A stretch of 14,858 nucleotides of DNA from Setomelanomma holmii (Eukaryota > Ascomycota > Dothideomycetes > Pleosporales > Phaeosphaeriaceae). Made by a program: the position numbers and the translations under genes. The stretch spans positions 1 to 14,858 of the forward strand of contig ML978423.1 of the NCBI GenBank assembly GCA_010015745.1, in the 5' to 3' direction. Of the stretch, positions 1 through 8,566 are shown one piece after another; position 1 is the first letter of the stretch; each line of letters starts with the position of its first letter. A model generated the notes under the pieces. It saw only the letters and a program-made list of their open reading frames with translations. It made no database searches and was not told where the DNA came from.

Positions 1-292
1 GGAATTCCAGGCATGACAGTAAGCGTCATTGCGCCATATTGCGCCGCACGAAAGAATGACAGGACGCTGTCAGCATCATCCAGATAAGCGAATAGAGCTA
101 GCAACGACCGTACTATACCTAAATCTAACAACCCGATCAAGGCCTCTTTTTCATACAGTACCCGTTGGGACAATCTCAGCAATCATCATAATGACAGTGA
201 TCACATCCACGACCAGAAGCAAAAATCACCACCTCTTGCGGTTGCAAGAACGCGCACTGAGGATTGCGGTGCCAGCTTCATTAATGCCCTTT
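1..292. other. Left-edge non-coding stretch
   Basis: I recognise no gene here. The open frames are short and have no family resemblance. The only notable item is a TACAGTA 7-mer at 154-160, one of the scar-like motifs that recur across the window. Confidence 0.5.
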
Positions 293-315
293 GTACAGTA
301 CTGTACTGTACTGTA
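293..315. repeat. Tandem TACTG pentamer array (stacked excision-scar motif)
   Basis: Five TA dinucleotides are separated by the triplets CAG, CTG, CTG and CTG, giving overlapping TACAGTA/TACTGTA units. The last TA is also the target dinucleotide of the MITE that begins at 316. CAG and CTG are the two triplets that a CAGT-ended Tc1/mariner element can leave behind. The array can therefore be read either as a pentanucleotide microsatellite or as repeated insertion and excision at one site. Confidence 0.75.
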
Positions 316-510
316 TAGTTACTAGCGAATGCGGCTTCACCCCTGCAAGCGGTAGCACCAGAGTCCAATCATTGTTCCACTGATATGTGGCCAGTTATAT
401 CGCTTGCCCTGCGATTGATCCATAGCGCTAAGCTATGTACGCGAAGGTGGGGCTGAACAAGATCGTGTTGCAGCCGTGCGCAGGGGTGAAGCCGCAATCG
501 CTAGCGACTG
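316..510 (-). mobile_element. Family A MITE, copy 1 (Tc1/mariner-type, TA-flanked)
   Basis: This is a ~195-bp non-coding element with terminal inverted repeats of about 31 bp. The right end reads, on the minus strand, CAGTCGCTAGCGATTGCGGC. The left end is the same with a decayed tip (TAGTTACTAGCG). TA dinucleotides flank it at 314-315 and 511-512. The interior matches copies at 13599-13792 and 14286-14479 in the opposite orientation, and this copy is clearly the most diverged of the three. CAGT ends and a TA duplication are hallmarks of the Tc1/mariner superfamily. It has no transposase, so it would need one in trans. Confidence 0.9.
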
Positions 511-512
511 TA

Positions 513-1571
513 CGAAAATCTGTGTTTCTACATAATCTAGCCCAGCCAGTATTTCCTGTTCTACGGAGCAAGTCACATGTGTACCTCTTTAGGATTAGCG
601 TCTGTTCAGCTCGCTCCGATAGCTCACAATAACAACAAGTTCGCGTCTAGCTTATGCTCTTCCTCATTTTCAGACTTGATCCTGATGTAAGTTAGTGATG
701 TCGCTGCTATACATCCAAGGAGAATCCAAGCATGATTGCAAGCCAAAATCTGGACATGCGAAAATTGATCATGCGACATCTTTGCAGACATGACATGTAA
801 GCCATCAGGCCAGCAGTAAGCAGTGGTGCTAGTGCTTAACGATACCACCAGCAAGCGAATTCAAAAATCCACTGGTCAAAGATGTTTCCAGGCCACGTTT
901 GCACAACAAACCATCAAAACACGAGTACCTCGCAATGTCGCCAAAACTTCCTCCATGTCCGGGTCCACCTCCGACGCGCCCACTTCCTCCAGTACCGGCG
1001 AAGTGATGCAAAGTATTTCAGCCTCGTGTGGTAAGCCCCAAAGCTCCATCCACTCCGCTTGCTTTAGTCACTTACAAGAAGACGTTTTGAAGGCCATAAA
1101 GCCACACAGATTGTCCTCACCGTGCGAAGTATGATGCCATTTGTGGTTAGTTCAGCGGCCGACTTGGTAGCTACTTCTTTTCGATTGGATGACCCACACG
1201 CTGAGACAATACAAGCAAGGCTAGAGCATGTGAATTCATTTGGTGTGTGCGAAAGTAGCTCCCAATGCATCAGTTTACTCTTGCAACGCGAATTCAACAC
1301 GCTTGACAGAATGTACAATGCCCGATATAGTACCCGTTGGCTCCACTCGAACGATCTCGTAGGGTTACGGACTTCAAGAATCATCCATAGAGAGAGCGTC
1401 AGCGTAATCAAGCAGTAATCACAGCACTATGTGCGCTAGGCCGAATATGGAGTAGTAAATCTACACAACCTTGAGGCTTGAACCAGCCCACGCTGACCGT
1501 CATGAGCACGCAACCTCACCCTCACCTTCGCCTAGATCCCATCCTTCCGCTTTACTATCATTTCGTTAGAG
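513..1571. other. Intergenic region with no recognised gene
   Basis: About 1 kb in which I cannot support a gene. A 23-codon proline-rich frame (935-1006, +) begins M-S-P-K-L-P-P and could be a chance frame or a relic first exon. A 98-codon frame at 1122-1418 (+) and a longer antisense frame over it resemble no family I know. The stretch just upstream of 1572 is rich in C and T, as is common in fungal promoters. Confidence 0.4.
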
Positions 1572-3253
1572 ATGCAGACACACTCCCCAGGACTTCTTGT
1601 GTCGTTGCTCTTCTTCATCCTCCTAACCACAATCGACGCTACAAGCATCCTGTTCGCTGTACCAGTACGTAGGCCTCAACTGCAACGTGCTGTTATTGAC
1701 TCTCTTGAACGCAAAGGTAATCACTGTAGATCTCGTGGGCAATGCCATAGAAAGCTTTTGGGTGGCCGCTTCCTTCCTGCTAGCCTCCTGTGTATCTGTA
1801 CCAATTGCAGCGCATCTTTCAGACTCATTCGAACGTAAGAATGTCATTCTTTCGTCTATACTGATGCTAGGTATCGGCTCGCTCGCAGGAGACTATGCCA
1901 AAAGTATGGTGCTCTTCCTCGCGGGCCGTGGCATGCAGGGCCTCGGTGCTGGCGGACTAGTGGCGCTAGCTTACACTGTCTACGGCGATATGAATGGAGA
2001 GAACAAGGCAAAGTTTCTCGTTGCCATCTGCTGTTTCACCGCCGCCGGAACCGCTGGCGGTCCTTTCATCGGCGCCGTCATCAGCGACAGCGGTGTCTGG
2101 GTAGGATCTCTCGATAACGAAGAATGTTCTACTAACGATAATACAAGCGCTAAAGTTTCCGCGTGAACGCATGCTTGTGTTTGCCCTTGGGCTTGACCAT
2201 TTACAACACATGTGAGGCGGAGAGACGGCATCCCGTCACGACATCGGGCCCCGACTATATCGGCGTGGCACTACTACCCTGCTCCGTTGTTCCACTTCTC
2301 ATAGGTCTCAGTCTTGGTAGTATCATGTACTCCTGGACGAATTGGAAAACGGTTCTGCCGTTGGCGCTGGGTAGCTTTTCTTTGCTGCTATTCGTCATGA
2401 GAGAACTATGCCCAGGCCATGCTTTCACATCTCGCAGAGACACTCCTACAGATCAAGTCCGACTACTAGAACTAAAGAACTACAGGGGTGCGGATGCCGT
2501 AGTGGCCTTTGTCGGCATGCAACTTGTTGGAATGATCGTGCGAATCCTTGCACACCCACTCGCAGTGCCACCGTCTAACGAACCGTAGATGTACACGCTC
2601 TTGTTCTTACTGCCAATCTACTATCGGGTCATCAAGCAGTACTGTATTCGCGTATTCACACTGCCATCTTTCTATTGACACAGACGGCTTCCATACTACC
2701 GTGTGCTTCACTAGTAGACGTGCTCATAAAAGGCCACTTCACGGTGCGTCGGATATCGATGCTGGGCTGGATTTGTACATCATGCGGTGTTGCAATGCTA
2801 ACTTTGCTGGACGCCAAGAGATCAGTGTCTTCCGATATATTGTTGAACCTTCTTTCGGGATTGGGCATCAGCATTGTCCTGCCAGCCTTACATATCGGGG
2901 CAGAACATCACGGTCATGGCATGCAAAGCCATACGCTTTTGATCTCACTTCGTTACTTTGGAAGTACGCTCGGGTTGGTCGTGGTCAGCGACATCTTCCG
3001 ACATCTGCTGCGGCATAATCTTGCTGCCACAAAATTCGGCAGCACCATGACGCAGCGTTCCATGAGCTTTGTATACTCTATCCATGACCTCCGAGATCCA
3101 GCGGATGTAGCCATCTTGATCGCGGCCACACAAAGCAGCCTACGCACGACGTGGCTGATACTGGCAATTGCTTGCGTTGCAATGGTTCTTATGAGCTTCG
3201 TGATCAACACAGCTTGTCCCAGTGAGCAGTTTAGACCTACTGATTCTACGTGA
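1572..3253 (+). pseudogene. MFS drug/toxin efflux transporter, inactivated (4 exons)
   Basis: Exons are inferred at 1572-1664, 1717-2100, 2148-2537 and 2589-3253, about 508 residues once the lesions are ignored. Introns of 52, 47 and 51 bp start with GTACGT, GTAGGA and GTGCGA. Introns 2 and 3 have CTAAC branch sites; intron 1 ends in a less usual AAAG. Family marks are a first helix ending TTIDATSILFAVP, a motif-A-like LSDSFERKNV (the usual G is E), GRGMQGLGAGG, motif-C-like AGTAGGPFIGA, and SLRTTW near the C-terminus. This fits the fungal multidrug/toxin efflux MFS group, acting as a proton antiporter in the plasma membrane. Lesions are a TAA at 2151-2153 where the family has W in GVWRW, and a 5-bp frameshift at 2640-2646. 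The N-terminal tail before helix 1 is very short, so a 5' exon may be missing. The substrate is unknown. Confidence 0.82.
2640..2646. other. Excision-scar motif TACTGTA causing the transporter frameshift
   Basis: Reading exon 4 from 2589 gives IYYRVIKQY and soon a stop. The frame that continues to 3253 begins at TCG (2648). Removing the 5 bp CTGTA leaves a single TA and joins the two frames as Q-Y-S-R-I-H, in line with the family, where the loop after IYY ends in Y-S. A TA target enlarged to TA-CTG-TA is the standard footprint of a CAGT-ended Tc1/mariner element. Confidence 0.75.
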
Positions 3254-3418
3254 AAGCACGACTTTGGTAACTATACATTTTACACCATGATTGGATGCCG
3301 AGGCGCGAGACTTCTGTACTTGGGGTCAAACTATCTCCTTCGCAAGCTTAGGAAGCCGTCATCAAGTTGACTGGGATGTTCTATAATTAGTGTAATCAAT
3401 CAACGTCTTTCACAGCGA
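3254..3418. other. Transporter 3' flank
   Basis: A short intergenic stretch between the transporter stop and the hAT-type MITE. I see no gene and no clear polyadenylation signal. Confidence 0.4.
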
Positions 3419-3426
3419 CCCGAGAG
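3419..3426. repeat. 8-bp target-site duplication, left copy
   Basis: CCCGAGAG here is repeated perfectly at 3577-3584, immediately outside the inverted repeats of the element at 3427-3576. An 8-bp duplication is diagnostic of hAT-superfamily insertion. Confidence 0.9.
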
Positions 3427-3576
3427 CAGACATGTCATCAATCCAGCCAGCCGACGGTTTTGAGATCGGGTCTAACGCATTGGGGTAACTGCTAGGCCTA
3501 TAAGAGTAATGGCTAGGCCTAAAAGGGTAATGGTCAAGCCGAAGTCGACCCTCTGGCTGGCTTGATGACATGTCTG
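3427..3576. mobile_element. hAT-type MITE, 150 bp, with internal 21-bp repeats
   Basis: The ends are near-perfect inverted repeats: CAGACATGTCATCAA, one mismatch, then CCAGCCAG (23 of 24 positions match between the two ends). The element is flanked by 8-bp perfect copies of CCCGAGAG. CA-starting inverted repeats with 8-bp duplications are typical of hAT transposons. At 150 bp it has no transposase and is non-autonomous. The near-perfect arms and duplication suggest a fairly recent insertion. A minus-strand frame runs through it and beyond (to 3760) but reads as low-complexity repeat, not as a gene. Confidence 0.93.
3486..3548. repeat. Tandem 21-bp repeat inside the hAT MITE
   Basis: Units run 3486-3506, 3507-3527 and 3528-3548. 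The first two share GCTAGGCCTA and begin TAA; the third is diverged. The array makes up the core of the MITE between its arms. Confidence 0.8.
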
Positions 3577-3584
3577 CCCGAGAG
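3577..3584. repeat. 8-bp target-site duplication, right copy
   Basis: Perfect CCCGAGAG partner of 3419-3426, directly after the right inverted repeat of the hAT-type MITE. Confidence 0.9.
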
Positions 3585-3776
3585 GCAGAGCGGGATTGAT
3601 TACCTTTGAAGATAGAAGTATTGTAACTTAGCGAGAAAATTTCGCGGTGTCCACGTTGCTGTCCATCGAATCGTCCTGGCAGCATGATCTGCGTGACTGT
3701 CTTTGTGGGATTCCATATCGTGTAATTCCAAGTGTAAGCATTACCTAGAGGATGCTGCATTCACTATCGTGCGTAT

Positions 3777-3799
3777 TACAGTACAGTTGTCTTACAGTA
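3777..3799. repeat. Two TACAGTA scar motifs beside a decayed MITE end
   Basis: TACAGTA occurs at 3777-3783 (continuing as TACAG) and again at 3793-3799. The last TA abuts the family A end that starts at 3800. The arrangement parallels the stacked motifs beside copy 1 at 293-315. Confidence 0.7.
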
Positions 3800-3850
3800 C
3801 AGCCACTAGCGAATGCCGCTCCACCTCTGGCGTAGTTGCAACAGCGTTTC
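3800..3850 (+). mobile_element. Decayed single end of a family A MITE
   Basis: The stretch CAGCCACTAGCGAATGCCGC followed by TCCACCTCTGGCG and then TTGCAACA follows the family A left end, including the internal GCAAC segment, with several mismatches. I could not find the opposite end nearby, so this is probably a truncated copy. Confidence 0.6.
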
Positions 3851-4331
3851 GCCAGGTGTGCGCAGTGGTCTGCAGTCTCACCTGCTCTATGTATTAGGTA
3901 AGATGTCTTGCCTCCACAAACTGGACTCAGGGATCTAATAAGTTAGACAATTTTAGACCTTTGCCACGAAGTTGCTTATGAGTGCAGTGACTGCTGTACT
4001 ATGCCTCTTACATCAACAGTAATAGAGCAGCTGTACTGTACATCATTATAGGTACATGTATTATCACTCAACAAAATAATCAGTGTCTGGGGCCATGAGA
4101 AAATTTGGCCATGTCTCAGAGCATCTCCTCGAGTTCTGCAATCACAAACTCTTGTATCCACCCCCTGGTATTATCATATGGACGTGCTGCCGTGCAGAGC
4201 ACCCAAAAAAGCTTCCCTGATCATGATCACGCTCTGATGTCTGGCGGAGGGCGAGGTGTGATGTCTGCTTATACCCTGGCAGACCGGCTCGTGGGTTGAC
4301 GCGGGCGGAGTTTGACCTCCAAGTTTCGCTG
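3851..4331. other. Intergenic stretch with no recognised gene
   Basis: No supported gene. A TACTGTA motif lies at 4034-4040. Short frames at 3976-4161 (-) and 4105-4299 (+) have no family character. The stretch may include the lost partner ends of the family A fragment at 3800 and the family B fragment at 4332. Confidence 0.35.
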
Positions 4332-4431
4332 AAGCTCGAGCAAAGCCCATGCTAAGCGAGACAGGGGGTGCGCGTGAAATAAGAGCTAGTCAGCGTGCAA
4401 AAAGCGAAAAATGCAAGTACACGCATGTGTA
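4332..4431 (-). mobile_element. Isolated, diverged end of a family B inverted-repeat element
   Basis: The stretch reads GCTCGAGCAAAG, then TGCTAAGCGAGAC, then GTGCAAAAAGCG and ATGCAAGTACACGCATGTGTA. It matches in order the right arm of the family B elements ending at 7593 and 11348 (GTGCTAAGCGAGAC, CAAAGCGGAAACTGCAAATG, GAGTGTA). No matching left end was found upstream, so it is a solo end or a truncated copy. TACTGTA follows at 4433-4439. Confidence 0.65.
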
Positions 4432-4976
4432 TTACTGTATAGAGACGTAATTACGAGAATGTAAGGCTGCCGCTGAGCCGTGATGTGTTCGGATTGAGCC
4501 GATGTAATCAATTCACTAGGATTATTTGCAGGCTAGAGCACAAACTATGATTGAAGATACTCCTGTCATGCTATCAGCATAGATAGGGACTGGACAAGTG
4601 CCTAGCGCAACAATTTAGTCGAGCCCACCCTTTTGGCTTGCGCGCGCGCGTTCTTCTCCAATCGCCCTAGTCCTGGACACGTCAAAACTCCATATCGCCA
4701 CCAACAATGACCGATTAGGTAGATGGAGAAGCCGTGGAACCGAACGCAATAGACAGAGGATAAAATGCGATGACAACATAGCCACACCCTAGCATTCCAC
4801 TTTAACCTTGCACTGTGCTGCTTACGGTCGGATAGTCTAACGAAGTAATGATAGTAAGCGCAGAGGTAGTCATTGCGCTATGCTGACACTTCTGCATCTA
4901 ACAAATACTCTGTCCTTTCAATTTTGCTTCCTTCTGATCGCAGATTACACGCCATATTCTTAACATTGTTAGCGCT
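4432..4976. promoter_or_regulatory. Upstream region of the F-box gene
   Basis: About 545 bp without a supported gene. The last 60 bp before the ATG at 4977 include a pyrimidine-rich run (about 4911-4940), common near fungal transcription starts. I see no clear TATA box. A TACTGTA motif lies at 4433-4439. Confidence 0.35.
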
Positions 4977-7232
4977 ATGATTTACCATATCTGTGACGAT
5001 AAGTCCGACGATTACACGCAACAGGTCTCAACCCAAGCTGCATGTAAAGGTCACGAATTAGAGAAACATTTCCCTCGGCATCATTACATAAACCTCGAAA
5101 ATCATGTCATTAACAGCAAATGGGACCTCGCCTGCCAGGATGACGAAGAAGAAGTGCGCTACTATAAGTGGCTTAGTGTACATCAGCAAACATTGATTAT
5201 GCTCGAAGAATATCTGCAAGACAAGCTGAAGTTGTACAAGGTTGACGTCGTGCGTGGCTACCTAATGCAACTCTGGCCGTTCCTTCCCATGCATCTGTCA
5301 GGGTGCGGCGTATCCGCGGACGGACAACTACACCACGTAAATTATATGACTCAATCTACATCAATTGAAGATCGGAACTCCATCGATAAGTTCCTATCGA
5401 ATTTGTGCCAAAAGATTCCCCAAGAGACGCTGAAAGAGCGAATAACCCTGGAATGGTCAAACCAGGATTTCGCCGAGAAGCATCTCCAAGCCTTCCGCCT
5501 TGCCCTTTTTAAGCGGCTGCTTCTGCAGACTCCGCTTGTGTGTTGGCTAGCTATCTTCGTACCAGAGATATCTACAACTCCTAACCATGCCACCAAACTT
5601 AGAACCTCATGTCTCGTAGAACTCGTAGTAACCGACAAACGCTGGCAAATTATCACGTTTCAGAACTCATATGGTGGCTATGAAACGCTGTATCTATGGG
5701 AACAATTGCTGAGGTCTCAGCGAATATCTTTCGAGCAGAGAGATATCATCTGTGGTAGGAAGCGCGTACTCAAATTACCAATGAGGACGGGTCTGAGTGA
5801 TCTTCCTAATGAGCTGCTGTGGCAGATAGTTCGGTTTATTCCGGATGAACACATAATGCCATTTGCGCCAACAAGGAAAGCACACCTTAACATCAGTGCA
5901 GAGATACTCCTAGAGCGAGAAAACACGACTGCTACTACATTAATCAAAGCCAGCTACGCACTTCGATGGGTGATCAGGTTGTCCGACGTAGGCGAAGCCG
6001 GAAGGTTGATCCAAAACGTGCTCACACGTATTCGTGCGCAAATCCTCCGGACACCAGACTCTGGGCAAGGCTTTCTGATGTTGGCTCTACTCAAAGTCCT
6101 CCGTAATTTGCCCTTGAGAAATCTCGATCGCCTTTTCGACAGCATTGTCCCGATAGGTCGAGCCTGTGTTGTTCAGGCCCTCAGAGACCAGCGGCTCCTG
6201 CTCGCGAGATCATATCTCAAAGTCCTCAAAATGACGAGCTTGGTCAAATATTCTAGAGTAGCATTAACGTTAAGCAAATGCCGCCTCTGTTGCGACGACG
6301 AATTTGACGTTGGGTTCGACGTCACCGCACGCTGCATAGCAATTGCTACAATGGGATCTTTTGGTTTAGATCACACGCCTCTCAAGGAACTTTTAGGTCA
6401 AGCTACATACGAAGGCCCCAATCTCGAGAAATGGTTCCCACTTGATCACTACGAACACGTGGAAGGGTACGCGATCAGGACCTCATCGGCATGGGAACGC
6501 GCCTACCTGAGTGAGAAAGACTGGCATTGGTCCCCAAAGTACCGTGATGAGGAAAGACTGCGCTATAATGAGTGGCTCAATGTACATAAGCATACACTGA
6601 GTGCCCTACAAAGATATCTGCAGAGCAAACTGGATTTCAACGAGGTCGACCAGGTATATGGCTCTCTGGTCAGACTGTGGCTGTTCCTCCCGATGCATCT
6701 GTCTGAGAGTGCTGTATGTGCAGAGCAGCAAAAACACCATGTGAAGTGCATGACCGATCACACAACAATTGAAGAGCGTAGAGCTATTGACAATTTCTTG
6801 TCACTATTGTGTACAAGGGTTCCTCAACAAACGCTGCGGCGTCACATAAACCTGACCTGGGGAGATATACCTGTTAGTTCAAGGAGTACACTCGGAAGAG
6901 AGTTCCGTGTTGTCCTATTCAAACGGCTGCTTTTGCAGACTCCGCTCATGTTTTGGCCCGCTATTCTTGTACCAAGCATGTCTAGCGACGTTAATAATCG
7001 CGACATGTTGACATCATCTGCAGAGATCGCGAGGGCTGATGAGGATCCACCTGAGTTGTATATTGAATGCAAGAATATGAATGGTGGGTATGAGGTATTG
7101 AATCTTTGGGAAAAATTGTTGCAGACCCCACAAATCTCATTTGCGTACGACGACGTCCGCGGTGGCAGAACGTACGAGATCACACAAACAACTGTAACCA
7201 CGTGGATTGAGTCACATGATATCCTATCGTAG
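4977..7232 (+). CDS. F-box protein with a duplicated flanking domain (751 aa)
   Basis: A single uninterrupted reading frame, the longest and healthiest gene here. Residues about 273-290 read LSDLPNELLWQIVRFIP, a good F-box core (LPxELL..I...IP), suggesting a substrate adaptor for an SCF ubiquitin ligase. A domain of about 250 residues occurs twice, at about 21-268 and 476-740. Shared landmarks are LEKxFPxxHY, RYxxWLxVHxxTLxxL, WxFLPMHLS, the paired LFKRLLLQTPL, and NxxGGYExLxLWExLL. I count 57 identities in 105 aligned residues over the best stretch. The linker (about 290-475) contains helical leucine-rich sequence and the cysteine cluster CRLCC. The repeated domain is not one I recognise. 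A likely origin is a tandem pair of F-box-plus-domain genes fused by deletion, leaving the first copy's C-terminal domain ahead of the second copy's F-box. The start at 4977 directly precedes the first domain. Confidence 0.85.
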   Translation: MIYHICDDKSDDYTQQVSTQAACKGHELEKHFPRHHYINLENHVINSKWDLACQDDEEEVRYYKWLSVHQQTLIMLEEYLQDKLKLYKVDVVRGYLMQLWPFLPMHLSGCGVSADGQLHHVNYMTQSTSIEDRNSIDKFLSNLCQKIPQETLKERITLEWSNQDFAEKHLQAFRLALFKRLLLQTPLVCWLAIFVPEISTTPNHATKLRTSCLVELVVTDKRWQIITFQNSYGGYETLYLWEQLLRSQRISFEQRDIICGRKRVLKLPMRTGLSDLPNELLWQIVRFIPDEHIMPFAPTRKAHLNISAEILLERENTTATTLIKASYALRWVIRLSDVGEAGRLIQNVLTRIRAQILRTPDSGQGFLMLALLKVLRNLPLRNLDRLFDSIVPIGRACVVQALRDQRLLLARSYLKVLKMTSLVKYSRVALTLSKCRLCCDDEFDVGFDVTARCIAIATMGSFGLDHTPLKELLGQATYEGPNLEKWFPLDHYEHVEGYAIRTSSAWERAYLSEKDWHWSPKYRDEERLRYNEWLNVHKHTLSALQRYLQSKLDFNEVDQVYGSLVRLWLFLPMHLSESAVCAEQQKHHVKCMTDHTTIEERRAIDNFLSLLCTRVPQQTLRRHINLTWGDIPVSSRSTLGREFRVVLFKRLLLQTPLMFWPAILVPSMSSDVNNRDMLTSSAEIARADEDPPELYIECKNMNGGYEVLNLWEKLLQTPQISFAYDDVRGGRTYEITQTTVTTWIESHDILS

Positions 7233-7319
7233 CAGGCACTGCCCGGTGGGCAAGTCCACTTACCTCTGAGCCGAGAGCTCCTGTACACGAACATGACACA
7301 ACACGACAACAGATAGCAA

Positions 7320-7593
7320 TACACTCTCATGCATTTGCAGTTTCCGCTTTGCGCATGCGGCTCGATTGTCATTCCACGTCCACCCTTGTCTCACTTAGCA
7401 CAAGCTTTACCTGAGCTGCTCTAGCTCCAGAAGATGCTTGTTAGAAGCGAAAAGGAACAAAGGAAGCAAGGAGTCATGCCAAGAAGCGCCAGAGCATTTA
7501 GGGTAAAGCTTGTGCTATGGGAGACATCGGTGAGGGTTGAACGACAATCGAGCGGCAAGTGCAAAGCGGAAACTGCAAATGCATGTGAGTGTA
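7320..7593. mobile_element. Family B MITE, ~274 bp, with ~100-bp inverted arms
   Basis: The left arm (about 7320-7420) begins TACACTCTCATGCATTTGCAG and its reverse complement recurs at about 7497-7593, ending CTGCAAATGCATGTGAGTGTA. Both arms contain CGCTTTGC, CGATTGTC and, further in, AAGCTTTAC. The outermost TA on each side may be the target duplication. The ~80-bp interior is unique in this window. The same arms bound the 1.8-kb unit at 9556-11348 and match the solo end at 4332-4431. It has no coding capacity for a transposase. A frame at 7434-7931 (+) running out of the right arm is probably not a gene. Confidence 0.85.
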
Positions 7594-8566
7594 CAATCGT
7601 TGATCACAGCCTCCACCCGACACTGCTCACGCAGTTACAACAACCAGCAAGAGACTTCCCTTTTGAAGCATATTCTGCGACCGGAAATTGTCGGCGGTAT
7701 AGTTATATCATAACGTCGGTCACTGCATGGCGAGACACAGTGTGTAACGAGACACCACAGACACTCCCTGACATGACAAACTCCACAACAGGTCACGATC
7801 TCCCTTCTTCGGCTGCTAGATGTGGACCGGTTGTTGGGCTGTCCAGGCGCTTACTTGATGGGAAGCTCCAGCGGCCCAAAACATTGCGCGTGCATTGGGG
7901 AGTTCTGTTGCTCGTGACGCTGGAGGCTTGATTGGCAGGCCTGGAATGATTGACTTTACGCGAACAAGGCTTGCATGAGTGTGTGCGGTGAAGAACCCTT
8001 GCGATTAGAGCCATGGGTTTTGTGCAACGTGCATAGCACAATGATCAATGTGGCGCCCAATTGACCAATAATGCTTCTTCGGGAATCAGGATCCCTGTGT
8101 CACGAAATTCAGTGCACGTGCAGATTGCGAGCTTTATTGTCCCGACACGCAGTCAGATGCACGCTACCAATGATACTGTACTGTATGGACCAGGATATCA
8201 GATTTTCTATGATATATGGCTAGATGAGCCTTTTCGCCAGATATCTTGCTAGCCGTCGGGCTTACACACCAGCAGGATGACGCGGCGTAAGAGACGCACT
8301 GGACGTGTGCCACAGTAATTCATAAAAATTGGTATTGTAAGCGAGGATATCGATAAATGATCAGTCAAGTCATGAAATGGTGTCCATAATACATCACTAG
8401 AGTGAGATCATTACACTCGCTAACGGTTGTGCAAACCGAATGACTAGTGTGCGAGTGCTTACGCTAATCGAAACAACCGAGTAAGAAGTGCAGATTTCTA
8501 GCTCTCAAGGTTAGGAAACACTATCGTATTAAATATTGCGCGACCGAACTTCAAAGCACTCCAACC
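7594..8566. other. Intergenic region with no recognised gene
   Basis: Nearly 1 kb with only short frames on both strands and no family resemblance. Two overlapping TACTGTA motifs lie at 8174-8185. Just upstream of the next gene, at about 8527-8537, is an AT-rich TATTAAATATT that could serve as a TATA element for the gene at 8567. Confidence 0.4.

Noticed and set aside
154..1345. Shared 12-mer AGTACCCGTTGG near 158 and 1327 as a repeat
   Set aside because: A few repeated 12-mers are expected by chance in 15 kb, and the flanks do not align.
3410..3760. Minus-strand 116-codon frame with an HYPFRPSHYSYRPSSYP-like repeat as a gene
   Set aside because: It runs straight through the hAT MITE, and the repeated peptide is simply the 21-bp tandem repeat translated.
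20..4890. Similar AGTAAGCG...TCATTGCGC strings near 20 and 4853 as another inverted-repeat family
   Set aside because: The similarity is short and gapped, with no matching opposite ends or target duplication.
7434..7931. 165-codon plus-strand frame as a gene
   Set aside because: Its first third runs through the right arm of the family B MITE, and the rest has low-complexity composition with no domain.
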